A stretch of 21,927 nt of DNA from Pseudomonadota bacterium (lineage in GTDB: Bacteria; Pseudomonadota; Alphaproteobacteria; Sphingomonadales; Sphingomonadaceae): the NCBI GenBank assembly GCA_023433305.1, contig JAEZCZ010000017.1, positions 1-21,927 of the forward strand. The letters are read 5' to 3'. Position 1 is the first letter of the stretch, and every line of letters begins with the position of its first letter. The notes under the pieces were generated by a model that saw nothing but the letters and a program-made list of their open reading frames with translations, was not told where the DNA came from and did no database searches. Below, piece after piece: positions 1 to 7,810 of this stretch. The position numbers and the translations under genes are program-made.

Positions 1-292
1 GCGTCCGACTCGGGACGCGTGACTGGTTCTCGACTCGCACTTGCGAGCCTGTCCCCGTGCAGCGAACCGGGTTCGCGAGAGCCCGGTTGGTGACGGCTGC
101 GCCCGCCTCGGGCGCCGCCGCAGCCGACGCCGCTGCCCAGCAGCGGGGCGACACTTGCCCTGAGAGTGGAACCCGCCCAGATGCGTGGACCGCTTGCGAT
201 GCGATAGCAGAGATCGTCAGGCACACCCCTATGGCCGACACGCAACGCGCCGTTTCGCTGACCCGAAGCGGGCAAGTTGAAGGGGACCTCAT
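1..292 (-). CDS. Partial secreted protein, probably a second spore-coat-U/Csu-type subunit (C-terminus outside window)
   Basis: An open frame runs on the minus strand from an ATG at 292-290 to the window edge (97 codons, no stop). Its start lies 41 bases after the stop of the pilin gene at 334. The N-terminus carries a signal-peptide-like stretch (about residues 19-36, ending AVHA). The segment that follows, VPLSGQVSPRC, then a second Cys in NPVRCTG about 35 residues later, resembles the start of a mature Csu/SCPU domain. Csu-type genes normally lie in runs, so a second subunit downstream is expected. No good Shine-Dalgarno sequence is visible; another minus-strand ATG at 299 opens a different, less protein-like frame. 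Family assignment is inference from pattern and context only. Confidence 0.45.
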   Translation of the reverse strand, partial: MRSPSTCPLRVSETARCVSAIGVCLTISAIASQAVHASGRVPLSGQVSPRCWAAASAAAAPEAGAAVTNRALANPVRCTGTGSQVRVENQSRVPSRT

Positions 293-333
293 CTGCCATG
301 GACTACGGCTCCATTCGTAAACAAGTTCCCGAC

Positions 334-936
334 CTAGGGGGCGATACTAACCGTAATCGTCAGCGTGTCCGAGTAGTCCCCAGCAAGCAGGGGCTGCACG
401 CCTGCATAAGGTGACGCGGTGACCTTCAAGTACGAGCCATTGTCCTTCGTCGACGCCGCCGCCAGCCGCAGCCCGGTGCTGGGCCCGGCCGTGCCCGAGA
501 AGACACACGACCCCGGTTGATGCAAGTTCGCCGACGAGCAGACGGCTGCGCTTGTAGTTCCATTGTCGCCCGCGAGACGGAGTTCGACATTGTAAGGCGC
601 CGTCGACGCGTAGCCATCAACTTGGGTGGCATTGGCCAGGCCGCCGTTGCGCGAACTGACCGCGACGCGTGATGCGCCTGTGCAGTTGAGCCGGATCGCA
701 AACTGCTTGTTGAGTCCAGTGTCGCCGAAATCTGGCTGATCGAGTGAACCCGACGGTGCGCCGGAATCGGCAAAGCCGCAGCGATCGCGGACGGACGCGC
801 GCACGTCTATCCCCACCTCGATGCGGTTCAAGGCGCCCTGCCCGGCGGCGTAGGCCGTCGCTTGCGCGTGCGCCGGCAGCGCGAGCAATCCCGCCAACGC
901 CGCCAGTGCAACAACAAGGAACCTGATCGCCTTCAT
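334..936 (-). CDS. Spore coat U (SCPU) domain protein, Csu-type fimbrial subunit
   Basis: This 200-residue protein is exported: residues 1-24 are a clear signal peptide (hydrophobic core VVALAALAGLLAL, cleavage after AHA). The mature part has the beta-rich, Gly/Ser/Thr-rich composition of the SCPU family, with cysteines at about 53, 85, 133 and 144 that can form disulfides, and the family's typical C-terminal end GDYSDTLTITVSIAP. SCPU proteins are secreted subunits of archaic chaperone-usher pili (Csu type) used for surface attachment. The start at 936 is supported by a purine-rich GGAAAGAG just upstream. A second secreted-protein ORF follows on the same strand at the window edge; chaperone and usher genes would lie beyond it. 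The family call is firm, the exact pilus role is inferred. Confidence 0.85.
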   Translation of the reverse strand: MKAIRFLVVALAALAGLLALPAHAQATAYAAGQGALNRIEVGIDVRASVRDRCGFADSGAPSGSLDQPDFGDTGLNKQFAIRLNCTGASRVAVSSRNGGLANATQVDGYASTAPYNVELRLAGDNGTTSAAVCSSANLHQPGSCVFSGTAGPSTGLRLAAASTKDNGSYLKVTASPYAGVQPLLAGDYSDTLTITVSIAP

Positions 937-1030
937 CTCTTTCCATCGCGTGCGGCGGAATCGTCGCGCCGGTGCGATGCGGACATGAAGGTTGTGGCCG
1001 GAAGCTTCTATTCATCGCCCGGCGAGAACT

Positions 1031-1058
1031 CGGTTAACTGGCGGTTAGCCATAGTATA
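1031..1058 (-). promoter_or_regulatory. Candidate promoter and operator of the pilin gene
   Basis: The 129-base gap before the pilin gene holds, read on the minus strand, a TATACT -10-like hexamer (1058-1053). Just downstream are two direct copies of TAACCG (1047-1042 and 1036-1031), spaced 11 bases start to start, which is one helical turn. Such phased repeats are typical of response-regulator or LuxR-type sites, and a LuxR-type regulator gene is immediately upstream. No convincing -35 element is seen. Function is inference. Confidence 0.35.
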
Positions 1059-1065
1059 TCCTTGG

Positions 1066-1704
1066 CTATAGCGCCTTGTCCTCATCGCTCTCACTGCGGG
1101 TGAGCAGGATCAGCTCGGTCCGGCTGCGCAGGTCGAGCTTTTCGAAGATCTTGTGCAAGTGAACCTTGACCGTGCCCTCGGTCAGGCCAAGTTCGTCGGC
1201 AATCTCCTTGTTCCGCAAGCCCCGCTGAACCAGCCCCGCGATACCGCGTTCGCGCGGCGAGAGCGGTTCGAGAGGATCGTGTTGGGTCGGTCCGCCGACG
1301 AGTTCCATGGCGCGCTGCATCACGTCCTGGTCGAACCAGCGGCGACCCTGTGCCACGGCCTCAAGGCAAATCAGGAGATCGCGCGGTGCGCTCGCCTTGA
1401 TGACGAGTCCGTTCACGCCAAGGTCCATCGCCTCTTTCGCGCTCTGATCGTTGATGCTGCCTGTAAGCAGCACGATCGGGCGCAAATCTCCGCGGCTCCG
1501 AAGAGTTCGCAAGACGTCGAGACCGCTGCGTTCGGGCATGCGGATGTCGAGGATAAGCATTTCAGGGCGTAGGGAACCCAAGCTGTCTAGCACTTCGAGA
1601 CCGGAACGCGCCCTTCCGATCACCCTGAAGTTGCTGTCAGCAAGCAGCAGTTCGATCCCGGAGAGCGTCAACGGATCGTCGTCTGCGACCAGCACTTTCG
1701 TCAT
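1066..1704 (-). CDS. NarL/FixJ-family response regulator (REC plus LuxR-type HTH)
   Basis: A 212-residue cytoplasmic transcription regulator. The N-terminal receiver (about 1-120) has the acidic pocket D8-D9-D10, phospho-acceptor D53 in LILDIRMPE, T81 and K103. The C-terminal LuxR-type helix-turn-helix (about 147-200) shows LSPRERGIAGLVQRG, then NKEIADELGLTEGTVKVHL. Length and order match the NarL/FixJ family. It is divergent from the Hpt, kinase and receiver genes, separated by 78 bases with a palindrome, and is the obvious output of that relay. Downstream on the same strand is the pilin gene, a possible target. Phosphorylation by this relay is inferred from adjacency. Confidence 0.93.
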   Translation of the reverse strand: MTKVLVADDDPLTLSGIELLLADSNFRVIGRARSGLEVLDSLGSLRPEMLILDIRMPERSGLDVLRTLRSRGDLRPIVLLTGSINDQSAKEAMDLGVNGLVIKASAPRDLLICLEAVAQGRRWFDQDVMQRAMELVGGPTQHDPLEPLSPRERGIAGLVQRGLRNKEIADELGLTEGTVKVHLHKIFEKLDLRSRTELILLTRSESDEDKAL

Positions 1705-1730
1705 TCATGACCCCAAGCTTCGCCGTCCCT

Positions 1731-1770
1731 CCCACACGGATACCCACGGAACGAAGAGGCGTTCCCACGG
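1731..1770. promoter_or_regulatory. Repeat-rich divergent control region between response regulator and Hpt genes
   Basis: Within the 78-base divergent gap there is a perfect inverted repeat GGAACG (1748-1753) / CGTTCC (1760-1765) with a 6-base spacer. It is flanked by two direct copies of CCCACGG (1743-1749 and 1764-1770), 21 bases apart or two helical turns, and by a related CCCACACGG at 1731-1739. The symmetry and phasing suggest a dimeric regulator site serving one or both genes. No reliable -35/-10 pair could be assigned. Confidence 0.4.
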
Positions 1771-1782
1771 GTTCTTGAGGAG

Positions 1783-2085
1783 GTGAGTGGGAACGAAAAG
1801 TTCGGACAGCGAATGGCCGCCCTCCGCTCTCGCTTCGCGGAGCGATGTTCGTCGGACGCCGCCATACTGCGGAAGGCTTGGGAGGAGCGCGATGCTATGG
1901 AACTGCGGCAAGTTCTCCACAGTGTGGCGGGAAACGCTGGGGTGTTCGGCTATACCGCGCTGAGCGCCTCGGCGCGTCAGATAGAAGAGGCGCTCGATTC
2001 AGGTTCCATTGATGCCATTATAGAGGGTGAGCTCGGCAAGCTCCTCCGAGACATGGACGTCATTGCGTTCAAGTCCGGCACCTGA
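1783..2085 (+). CDS. Stand-alone histidine phosphotransfer (Hpt) protein
   Basis: A 100-residue, mostly helical protein with the Hpt signature around H46 (LRQVLHSVAGNAGVFGY), in which the His is followed by the usual small-residue/Gly pattern. Hpt domains shuttle phosphoryl groups between receiver domains. The gene starts at GTG 1783. A GAGGAG sequence abuts this codon with no normal spacing, and no other in-frame start exists before M11, so the start is somewhat uncertain. It is divergent from the LuxR-type regulator and sits 78 bases before the sensor kinase gene. Together with the downstream receiver it supplies the middle step of a His-Asp-His-Asp relay. Family assignment rests on the motif, size and context. 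Confidence 0.8.
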   Translation: MSGNEKFGQRMAALRSRFAERCSSDAAILRKAWEERDAMELRQVLHSVAGNAGVFGYTALSASARQIEEALDSGSIDAIIEGELGKLLRDMDVIAFKSGT

Positions 2086-2163
2086 TCCTCGTCGAGCCTC
2101 CTTCGACACTTCCTTTCATGTCGGGCGTTGTTGCGCGGGGTCTTATGCAGGAGGCGGTGACGA

Positions 2164-3696
2164 ATGCTTGATCGCGAGAGTTTCGAAGCTCACGAGTGGG
2201 AAGGAACTCCGCTGGGACCATCCGGAGGGTGGCCCAAGCAGTTGCGCTTCCTCTGCGACTTCCTGCTCCGATCCGCGCAGCCGATGTTCCTGCTTTGGGG
2301 CGATGAGCGCGCATTAGTGTTCAACCTGGCCTATCAGCGCATTTGGGACATCGACTCGCTTCAAAATCTCGGCCAGCCGATCGAGCAGGTAGCCGGAGCG
2401 GCTTGGCGAAATTTCTCGCCTCTTGTGGAACGGGTCTTCTCCGGCGAATCGTTCTTGAAGACCGACTTCCCGATCGTGGGCGAACCCGGCGGCCAGCCCC
2501 GATACTTCGATTTCAGCTATTCGCCCATCTATGATTACGAGAACAGTGAGCGGGTGGTCGCCGCCTTGTGCATTTCGACCGATGTGACGGATAGGTACCT
2601 TTCGGCTCAATCGGTGAAGCTCGAACGGGAGATTCTCGCACTCACGGTGGAGAACGTCACGGAAGGCGTCGCGCTTGTAGAAAGCGACTTCACGCTGGTG
2701 CTTTGGAACGAGCCGTTCCGCCAGCACTTCGGTTACGAGCCCGGCCGCCTCCGCGTGGGGATCAACGCTGCCGAGCTCATCTATGAAACCGCCCAGAGAG
2801 GGGACCTAGGGCCAGGAGACCCGGGGGCAATCGTGGCATCGTTCGTGCAATCGATCAGAAGCGCCCCCGTCCGCGACATCGAAATCGAACGCGCGAACGA
2901 CATGGCTCTGTGCCTTCACCGCCGAGAGCTCACCGGCGGACGCCAGCTTCTCGTATCCCGCGACGTGACCGACGAACGCAAGGCCGCGCGCCTGAAGGAC
3001 GAACTCGTCTCGACAGTGAGTCATGAACTTCGCACCCCCTTGACGGCCATTGCCGGGGCGCTCGGGATGGTTGCAGCCGGCGCAGCGGGCGAATTGCCGG
3101 AAAAGGCGGATCGATTAATCAAGATCGCGCAGCGCAACTCAGAGCGCCTCATAGCCTTGGTCAACGACCTGCTTGACGTTGACAAGCTGCGGTCTGGCAA
3201 GGTCGAATACCAGCTCGAGCCGATCGATCTGGTCGAACTCGTCCACGCTTCCATTGAACAGAACCAGACGTTCGGCGAGGCAAGGATCACGATTGCCCAA
3301 GAGCTTCCGCCCACTCCCGTATTCGTTGTTTCGGATCGATTCCGGTTGCTACAGGTGCTCGCCAACCTCCTTTCGAACGCCATCAAGTTCTCACCACCCG
3401 GTGAGCGGGTCGTGGTCCGCCTGGAATGCGATGACGAAAGGGCCTGCATCAGCGTGATCGATCACGGAATGGGCGTCGCGGAGGAATTCCGGCACCGCTT
3501 GTTCCAGAGGTTCTCTCAACAGGATGCTTCCGCGACCCGAACTCACCCCGGAACAGGGCTGGGGCTGGTCATCACGAAGAACATCGTCGAACAACTCGGC
3601 GGGACGATCGATTTCGAGCCGAGCGAACCACAGGGGGCCACTTTTCGCATCGAGTTGCCGCTGGCCGGCAAGGCGGAACTCAAGGGAACAGCATGA
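2164..3696 (+). CDS. PAS-domain sensor histidine kinase
   Basis: A 510-residue kinase without obvious membrane segments, so probably cytoplasmic. The first PAS/PAC sensor region spans about 25-148 (FLLWGDERALVFNLAY near the start, DVTDR at its end) and a second PAS region about 160-272. The HisKA domain follows with phospho-acceptor H287 in VSHELRTPLTAI. The HATPase domain has the N-box around N401-N405 (LLSNAIKF), G1 DHGMG at 433-437 and G2 GTGLGL at 463-468, so it should be active. A good AGGAGG (2149-2154) lies nine bases ahead of the ATG. Its stop overlaps the next gene's start (ATGA), so kinase and receiver are translationally coupled. The signal sensed cannot be told; no LOV cysteine motif is present. 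Confidence 0.93.
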   Translation: MLDRESFEAHEWEGTPLGPSGGWPKQLRFLCDFLLRSAQPMFLLWGDERALVFNLAYQRIWDIDSLQNLGQPIEQVAGAAWRNFSPLVERVFSGESFLKTDFPIVGEPGGQPRYFDFSYSPIYDYENSERVVAALCISTDVTDRYLSAQSVKLEREILALTVENVTEGVALVESDFTLVLWNEPFRQHFGYEPGRLRVGINAAELIYETAQRGDLGPGDPGAIVASFVQSIRSAPVRDIEIERANDMALCLHRRELTGGRQLLVSRDVTDERKAARLKDELVSTVSHELRTPLTAIAGALGMVAAGAAGELPEKADRLIKIAQRNSERLIALVNDLLDVDKLRSGKVEYQLEPIDLVELVHASIEQNQTFGEARITIAQELPPTPVFVVSDRFRLLQVLANLLSNAIKFSPPGERVVVRLECDDERACISVIDHGMGVAEEFRHRLFQRFSQQDASATRTHPGTGLGLVITKNIVEQLGGTIDFEPSEPQGATFRIELPLAGKAELKGTA

Positions 3697-4085
3697 GCTG
3701 GCGCGTTCTTTACGTCGATGACGAGGCGGACTTGCGAGAAGTCGCGCAGATGAGCCTAGAGTTGGACCCGGACCTCGAAGTTCGCTGCTGCTCGAACGGC
3801 CGCGATGCGATCGAGGCGGTATTGGCCTGGCGGCCGGACTTGGTGCTCCTCGACATGATGATGCCGGGAATGGACGGCGAAACCACGTTCCGCCGGATTC
3901 GCGAAGCCACAGGAAGCGCAGCCCCGCCGATAGCCTTCATAACCGCGCGCGCCAGCGTGAGCGACAAGGCCAAGTTCCTCGATCTCGGAGCAAAAGGCGT
4001 GATTGCCAAGCCCTTCGATCCCATGAGGCTGGCCTCCGAAATCCGTCAGTACTTGCCAACTTTGGGTCGAGACGGGCCTCATTAA
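3693..4085 (+). CDS. Single-domain response regulator (receiver only)
   Basis: A 130-residue CheY-like receiver: acidic pocket D9-D10-E11, phospho-acceptor D54 in LVLLDMMMPGMDG, T84 in FITA and K106 in AKPFDP. There is no output domain. It overlaps the kinase stop by four bases (ATGA), so it is probably the first phosphate acceptor, equivalent to the receiver fused to the kinase in hybrid kinases. Phosphate would then pass to the Hpt protein encoded just upstream and on to the LuxR-type regulator. That routing is inferred from gene order; the receiver assignment is secure. Confidence 0.92.
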   Translation: MSWRVLYVDDEADLREVAQMSLELDPDLEVRCCSNGRDAIEAVLAWRPDLVLLDMMMPGMDGETTFRRIREATGSAAPPIAFITARASVSDKAKFLDLGAKGVIAKPFDPMRLASEIRQYLPTLGRDGPH

Positions 4086-4130
4086 ACCGTTGATTCTTCG
4101 CACCCGCGGCGTTCGTCTGCCACGTTCGCT

Positions 4131-4163
4131 GGGCACCCGAACATCTGGGATAGGCTGGTGCCC
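4131..4163. repeat. Inverted repeat (potential hairpin) upstream of the TonB receptor gene
   Basis: Perfect 7-base arms GGGCACC (4131-4137) and GGTGCCC (4157-4163) are separated by 19 bases, 46 bases after the receiver gene stop. No T-run follows, so it is not a classical intrinsic terminator; it may be an operator or an RNA hairpin. Further on, the hexamer TCGGAA occurs twice (4175-4180 and 4189-4194), 14 bases apart; GGAA cores are typical of ECF sigma -35 elements, but no -10 could be matched. Confidence 0.35.
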
Positions 4164-4266
4164 GGCATCCATACTCGGAACACCCGGTTCGGAAGTTGTA
4201 CCCAATATGCACGCAACCGACGCTCTATAGCATTGGACCCCGATCACAGAACACGGGGCCATTGAC

Positions 4267-7200
4267 ATGGGGGGCAGGAACATGCGCAGCAAGCGCCAAT
4301 CTGGCATTTCGGTTAGTCTCGTCCGCGCCGCGTTAATGAGCTTCACGAGCCTTACGACCGTCGGCATCGCCACGCTGCCGGCCGGCGTTGCGGCGCAGGA
4401 GGCCAGCGCATCGCGATCGGTCGACATCGCCATTCCCGAGCAATCGATGGCGGACGCTCTGAAGGCGTTCGCCCGACAAGTCGACAAGCAGATCGTGTTC
4501 TATTCGAACGATGCCGAGCGCCTCCGCGCGGGACCGTTGAACGGCCGCATGACCGAACAGGAGGCGCTCCGGCGTATCCTCGGCGGCTCGGGGCTTGAAT
4601 TCGTCTATGTGAACGACAGAACGATTGGCATCGGTCGCCGCGACGCCAATGGGCGATTCATGACAACGGACCAGACGGACTCTCCGGCCGGAAGTGTACC
4701 TGACGGCGATGTGATCCTCGTCAGCGGGCGACTGCTCGACGCCGAATTGTCCATCCAGGCCAAGCGTGATGCCGACCAGATCGTCGACGTCCTTAGCGCG
4801 GACCAGGCGAGCCAACTCCCCGATCAGAATGTCGCTGAGTCGCTGTCGCGGATCGCCGGCGTATCGATGATCCGCAACAACGAGAGCGGAGACGGCGAAT
4901 ACATCTCCATCCGCGGGCTCGATTCGGCACTGTCGAATATCCAGTTCGACGGGGTCAACACCGGCCAGATCGGCGGTGCGCGGCGCTACACGCCCAACCG
5001 CAGCGTCCCACTGCAGTCGATCGTCGCCGACAACATCAAGGAAATCCGCGTTGCCAAGTCGCTACTGCCGTCCGACGAGGGTGAGGGCATCGGCGGTTCG
5101 GTCAACATCATCGCCCGGACTCCGCTAGACGGCGACCGCGACCGGTTCAATTTCGACGGGTCCGGCCGCTACGGCGAATTCGCCGACAAGGTCGGCTTCG
5201 ATGGTGGCGTCAACTTTACCAAGATCTTCAGCGACAGCTTCGGTATCAACCTGGCGGGCTCCTTCCGCCGCCGCCACATCCGCAACTACGAGATTGGTGC
5301 GGGTTCGATCCTGCTGAGGTCGATCGACGCCCTTCAGAATGCCGCGGGCGAAACGCTGACCGGAGCCGATTTGGCCGCCCTCGGCCTGGTCGACCAGGCG
5401 GATTACCAGGACTTCGACGTAGGGCACTTCGGGCCCGACCAACTCATCACCGATTCCTACAATTACCAGATCCAGGAACAGGTGCGTGACACCTATGCCG
5501 CGTCAGGCGCGATCGACTGGCGGCCCAGCGACACGACATTGATCACCCTGAGTGGCCGCTACAACCGCACCGAAATCGGCGGTGGCGAGTGGGACCTAGG
5601 ATTCGACCAGGACGACACCGGATTCGACCTCGTCGGCGACACGCTCGTCGCGACGTTCGGCGACCTCGAACTCGACTACAACGCGCAGCTGGAGGATTCG
5701 CTCGACACGATGGCAAGCGCCTTCCTCAGGGGCGTGACCGAGACCGACAAGCTCCTGCTGAAGTACCAGGTGAGTTACTCGAAGGCAAAAACCTCGAACC
5801 CGCAGACCGACTTGGTGTTCGACACCGATACCGAGTTCGACGACGCGGCCGACAACCTCGACTACATGCCATACAGCTTCGCCAATACGTACTTCCCCGT
5901 TCCGAACACCAGCGTCCTCAACAATCCGCAGTTCGCGGCGGCGCTGGCCGACATCCCGAGTACGCTGCTGCTCGATCCGTTCGGTCTGCGCATCTTCCAG
6001 ATCGACATTGCCAACGAACGCTATCAGGCGCGCTTCGATGCCACTTACAAAGCTGACGCGGAGCTAGCGGGCGGCGTGCTCAACAGCGTGGCCGTAGGCG
6101 GCAAGTTCGAACGCTCCGAAGTTTCCAACTTCTTCGACTACTACAGTCAGAGCACGGCCGGCCTGAACATGGACGGGACCTATTCGTCGGGTGGCGGCGA
6201 CGCTCCGGGAAGTTACCTGAGCGAGTTTACCGGCCTGGGCCTCGGAACGATCGACCTCGATCCGATCAAGTCGCCGCTCGCCCCGCTCGGCATCACGGCC
6301 ATTCCCAAGTTCGACACGAGCGCGTTCGCGAGGTTTGGCTCGACCTTCCGGGAAAGCTTCCTGGCCTCAGGGGACCCCTCGGTCTTCGAACTGTTTTTCG
6401 ATGGCCGCGAGGACGTTTACGCAGGCTACGCGCAAGTCGACATCGAATCCGACCGGTTCAAGCTGATCGCAGGCGCGCGGGTCGAGCGGTACGAGGGCAA
6501 GTTCACCGCGCCGCTCAACCTGCAAGGCCAGGTCACGCTCACCGCCGAGGGCCAGGACGACCGAGGGCTGCAACTCACCACTCCGGGCGCCCAACTCGAC
6601 GCCGTCACGACCCACGCGAGCAATACGGAGGTCCTGCCTCGTATCGCGGCGAGCTACGATCTGACCGACAAGCTCCGCATGCGCTTTGGCGCGGGGTACT
6701 CGATTGCCCGGCCCAGCTACAACCAGCTCGGCAACGCGACCACGGTCAATATCTCGCTGACGGCGGAAGACCCGAACGGGGGCGTAATCCTGCCCGGCGT
6801 CACGACCGTGGCCGAAGCCTTGGCCGCGGGCGGGCTGTCACCCGACCAAGTGCAGGAAGTCGTCGTGAGCGTATCGAGCGGCAATCCCGAGCTCGACAAC
6901 GCGAAATCGCTCAACCTCGATGCTTCGTTCGAATGGTATCCGATGCGCGGGACGATGCTCTCGGTGGGGCTGTTCTACAAGAAGATCGACGACTTCATCT
7001 TCGTGGGCTCTGAATCCGACGATAGCAGCGTGGACATCCCGTTCGTGGAATCCCTGCTGAATGCCGAAGCGCTCGAACTGCTCGAGGGAGTGGGCGGCAT
7101 CGCGGGACTGATCAGCGGGCAATACGATTCCACGCTGAGCATCTCGCGCCCGACCAACGGCGACACGGCAACGCTCAAGGGCGTGGAGCTCGGGATCAAC

Positions 7201-7713
7201 CATCGCCTGAGCTGGGCGCCCGGTCTGCTCCGTCACGTCGGCTTCAACGGCAACCTGACCTACACCGACAGCAAAGCCGACTTCGTGGTCGATGAAGCCC
7301 TCGATGCCGACGAGGCTCTCGTGGTCTTGGGGTACTACGACGCCGGGGATCAGCTCATCCGCCGATCGACTTTCTTCCGGGCGCCAGAGATCACTGCTAA
7401 CGGATCGTTGTTCTACGACGACGGCTCTTTCGAGACTGCGCTGTCCGTGAACTATCAGTCCGAATCATTCTCTTCCTCGGGCGACTACGGCCTCGATGAG
7501 TTCACCGGTGCCTACACTCAGCTCGACCTGTTCGTCGGGTACACGATCCCGGTGGCGCGAGGGGAAGTCCAGGTCTTCGGCGAGGTCGGCGACATCCTCG
7601 ACAAAGGAACACACCCAGCGGATCTGAAGACACTTGGTCGATCACGAACGGCCTTTTCTGATGTGTCCTTCAACGGGCGCGAATTCCGTGTAGGTTTCCG
7701 AGGGCGCTTCTGA
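4267..7713 (+). CDS. TonB-dependent receptor/transducer with N-terminal STN signalling domain
   Basis: A 1148-residue outer-membrane protein. A signal peptide (about 1-44, ending GVAAQ) precedes an STN secretin/TonB domain (about 52-122, VDIAIPEQSMADALKAFA). Next come a TonB-box/plug region (about 165-285) with PDQNVAESLSRIAGVS and YISIRGLD, and a long beta barrel ending in the usual aromatic C-terminus, FRVGFRGRF. The plug sequence is typical of the large Caulobacter/Xanthomonas/sphingomonad receptor family. The STN domain marks a transducer, which fits the FecI-like and FecR-like genes downstream. A second ATG at 4282 preceded by GGCAGGA is an equally good start. A short hairpin (CCCCG 4238-4242 / CGGGG 4254-4258) sits just before the first ATG. 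The substrate cannot be deduced; the phosphatase-like neighbour hints at a phosphorylated or metal-linked ligand. Confidence 0.93.
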   Translation: MGGRNMRSKRQSGISVSLVRAALMSFTSLTTVGIATLPAGVAAQEASASRSVDIAIPEQSMADALKAFARQVDKQIVFYSNDAERLRAGPLNGRMTEQEALRRILGGSGLEFVYVNDRTIGIGRRDANGRFMTTDQTDSPAGSVPDGDVILVSGRLLDAELSIQAKRDADQIVDVLSADQASQLPDQNVAESLSRIAGVSMIRNNESGDGEYISIRGLDSALSNIQFDGVNTGQIGGARRYTPNRSVPLQSIVADNIKEIRVAKSLLPSDEGEGIGGSVNIIARTPLDGDRDRFNFDGSGRYGEFADKVGFDGGVNFTKIFSDSFGINLAGSFRRRHIRNYEIGAGSILLRSIDALQNAAGETLTGADLAALGLVDQADYQDFDVGHFGPDQLITDSYNYQIQEQVRDTYAASGAIDWRPSDTTLITLSGRYNRTEIGGGEWDLGFDQDDTGFDLVGDTLVATFGDLELDYNAQLEDSLDTMASAFLRGVTETDKLLLKYQVSYSKAKTSNPQTDLVFDTDTEFDDAADNLDYMPYSFANTYFPVPNTSVLNNPQFAAALADIPSTLLLDPFGLRIFQIDIANERYQARFDATYKADAELAGGVLNSVAVGGKFERSEVSNFFDYYSQSTAGLNMDGTYSSGGGDAPGSYLSEFTGLGLGTIDLDPIKSPLAPLGITAIPKFDTSAFARFGSTFRESFLASGDPSVFELFFDGREDVYAGYAQVDIESDRFKLIAGARVERYEGKFTAPLNLQGQVTLTAEGQDDRGLQLTTPGAQLDAVTTHASNTEVLPRIAASYDLTDKLRMRFGAGYSIARPSYNQLGNATTVNISLTAEDPNGGVILPGVTTVAEALAAGGLSPDQVQEVVVSVSSGNPELDNAKSLNLDASFEWYPMRGTMLSVGLFYKKIDDFIFVGSESDDSSVDIPFVESLLNAEALELLEGVGGIAGLISGQYDSTLSISRPTNGDTATLKGVELGINHRLSWAPGLLRHVGFNGNLTYTDSKADFVVDEALDADEALVVLGYYDAGDQLIRRSTFFRAPEITANGSLFYDDGSFETALSVNYQSESFSSSGDYGLDEFTGAYTQLDLFVGYTIPVARGEVQVFGEVGDILDKGTHPADLKTLGRSRTAFSDVSFNGREFRVGFRGRF

Positions 7714-7729
7714 GGAAGGAGGAAGTCAT

Positions 7730-7810
7730 ATGATCGCGGTCGAGCGAATTCGGTTCGCGTCGGACGGGGACGAGCCGCCTCGCCAGTGCACTCCCGCGGT
7801 ATTCGCATGA
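7730..7810 (+). CDS. Short upstream ORF (26 codons) coupled to the PhoX-like gene
   Basis: A small ORF begins at ATG 7730 and has the strongest ribosome site of the neighbourhood (GGAAGGAGGAAG at 7714-7725). It ends with TGA 7808-7810, which overlaps the ATG at 7807 of the lipoprotein gene (ATGA). The following gene has no good ribosome site of its own, so its translation is probably driven by read-through from this leader. Both starts share the decamer ATGATCGCGG, suggesting a small duplication. The encoded peptide matches nothing recognised and may be only a coupling device. Confidence 0.45.
   Translation: MIAVERIRFASDGDEPPRQCTPAVFA

Noticed and set aside
57..320. Plus-strand open frame at the left edge
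   Set aside because: Composition is not protein-like, no family pattern, no ribosome site, and it opposes the better-supported minus-strand exported ORF.
1748..1773. GGAAC-N17-GGTT as a general-stress (EcfG) promoter
   Set aside because: The -10 differs from CGTT and transcription would start at the Hpt start codon; the bases are better explained by the palindrome.
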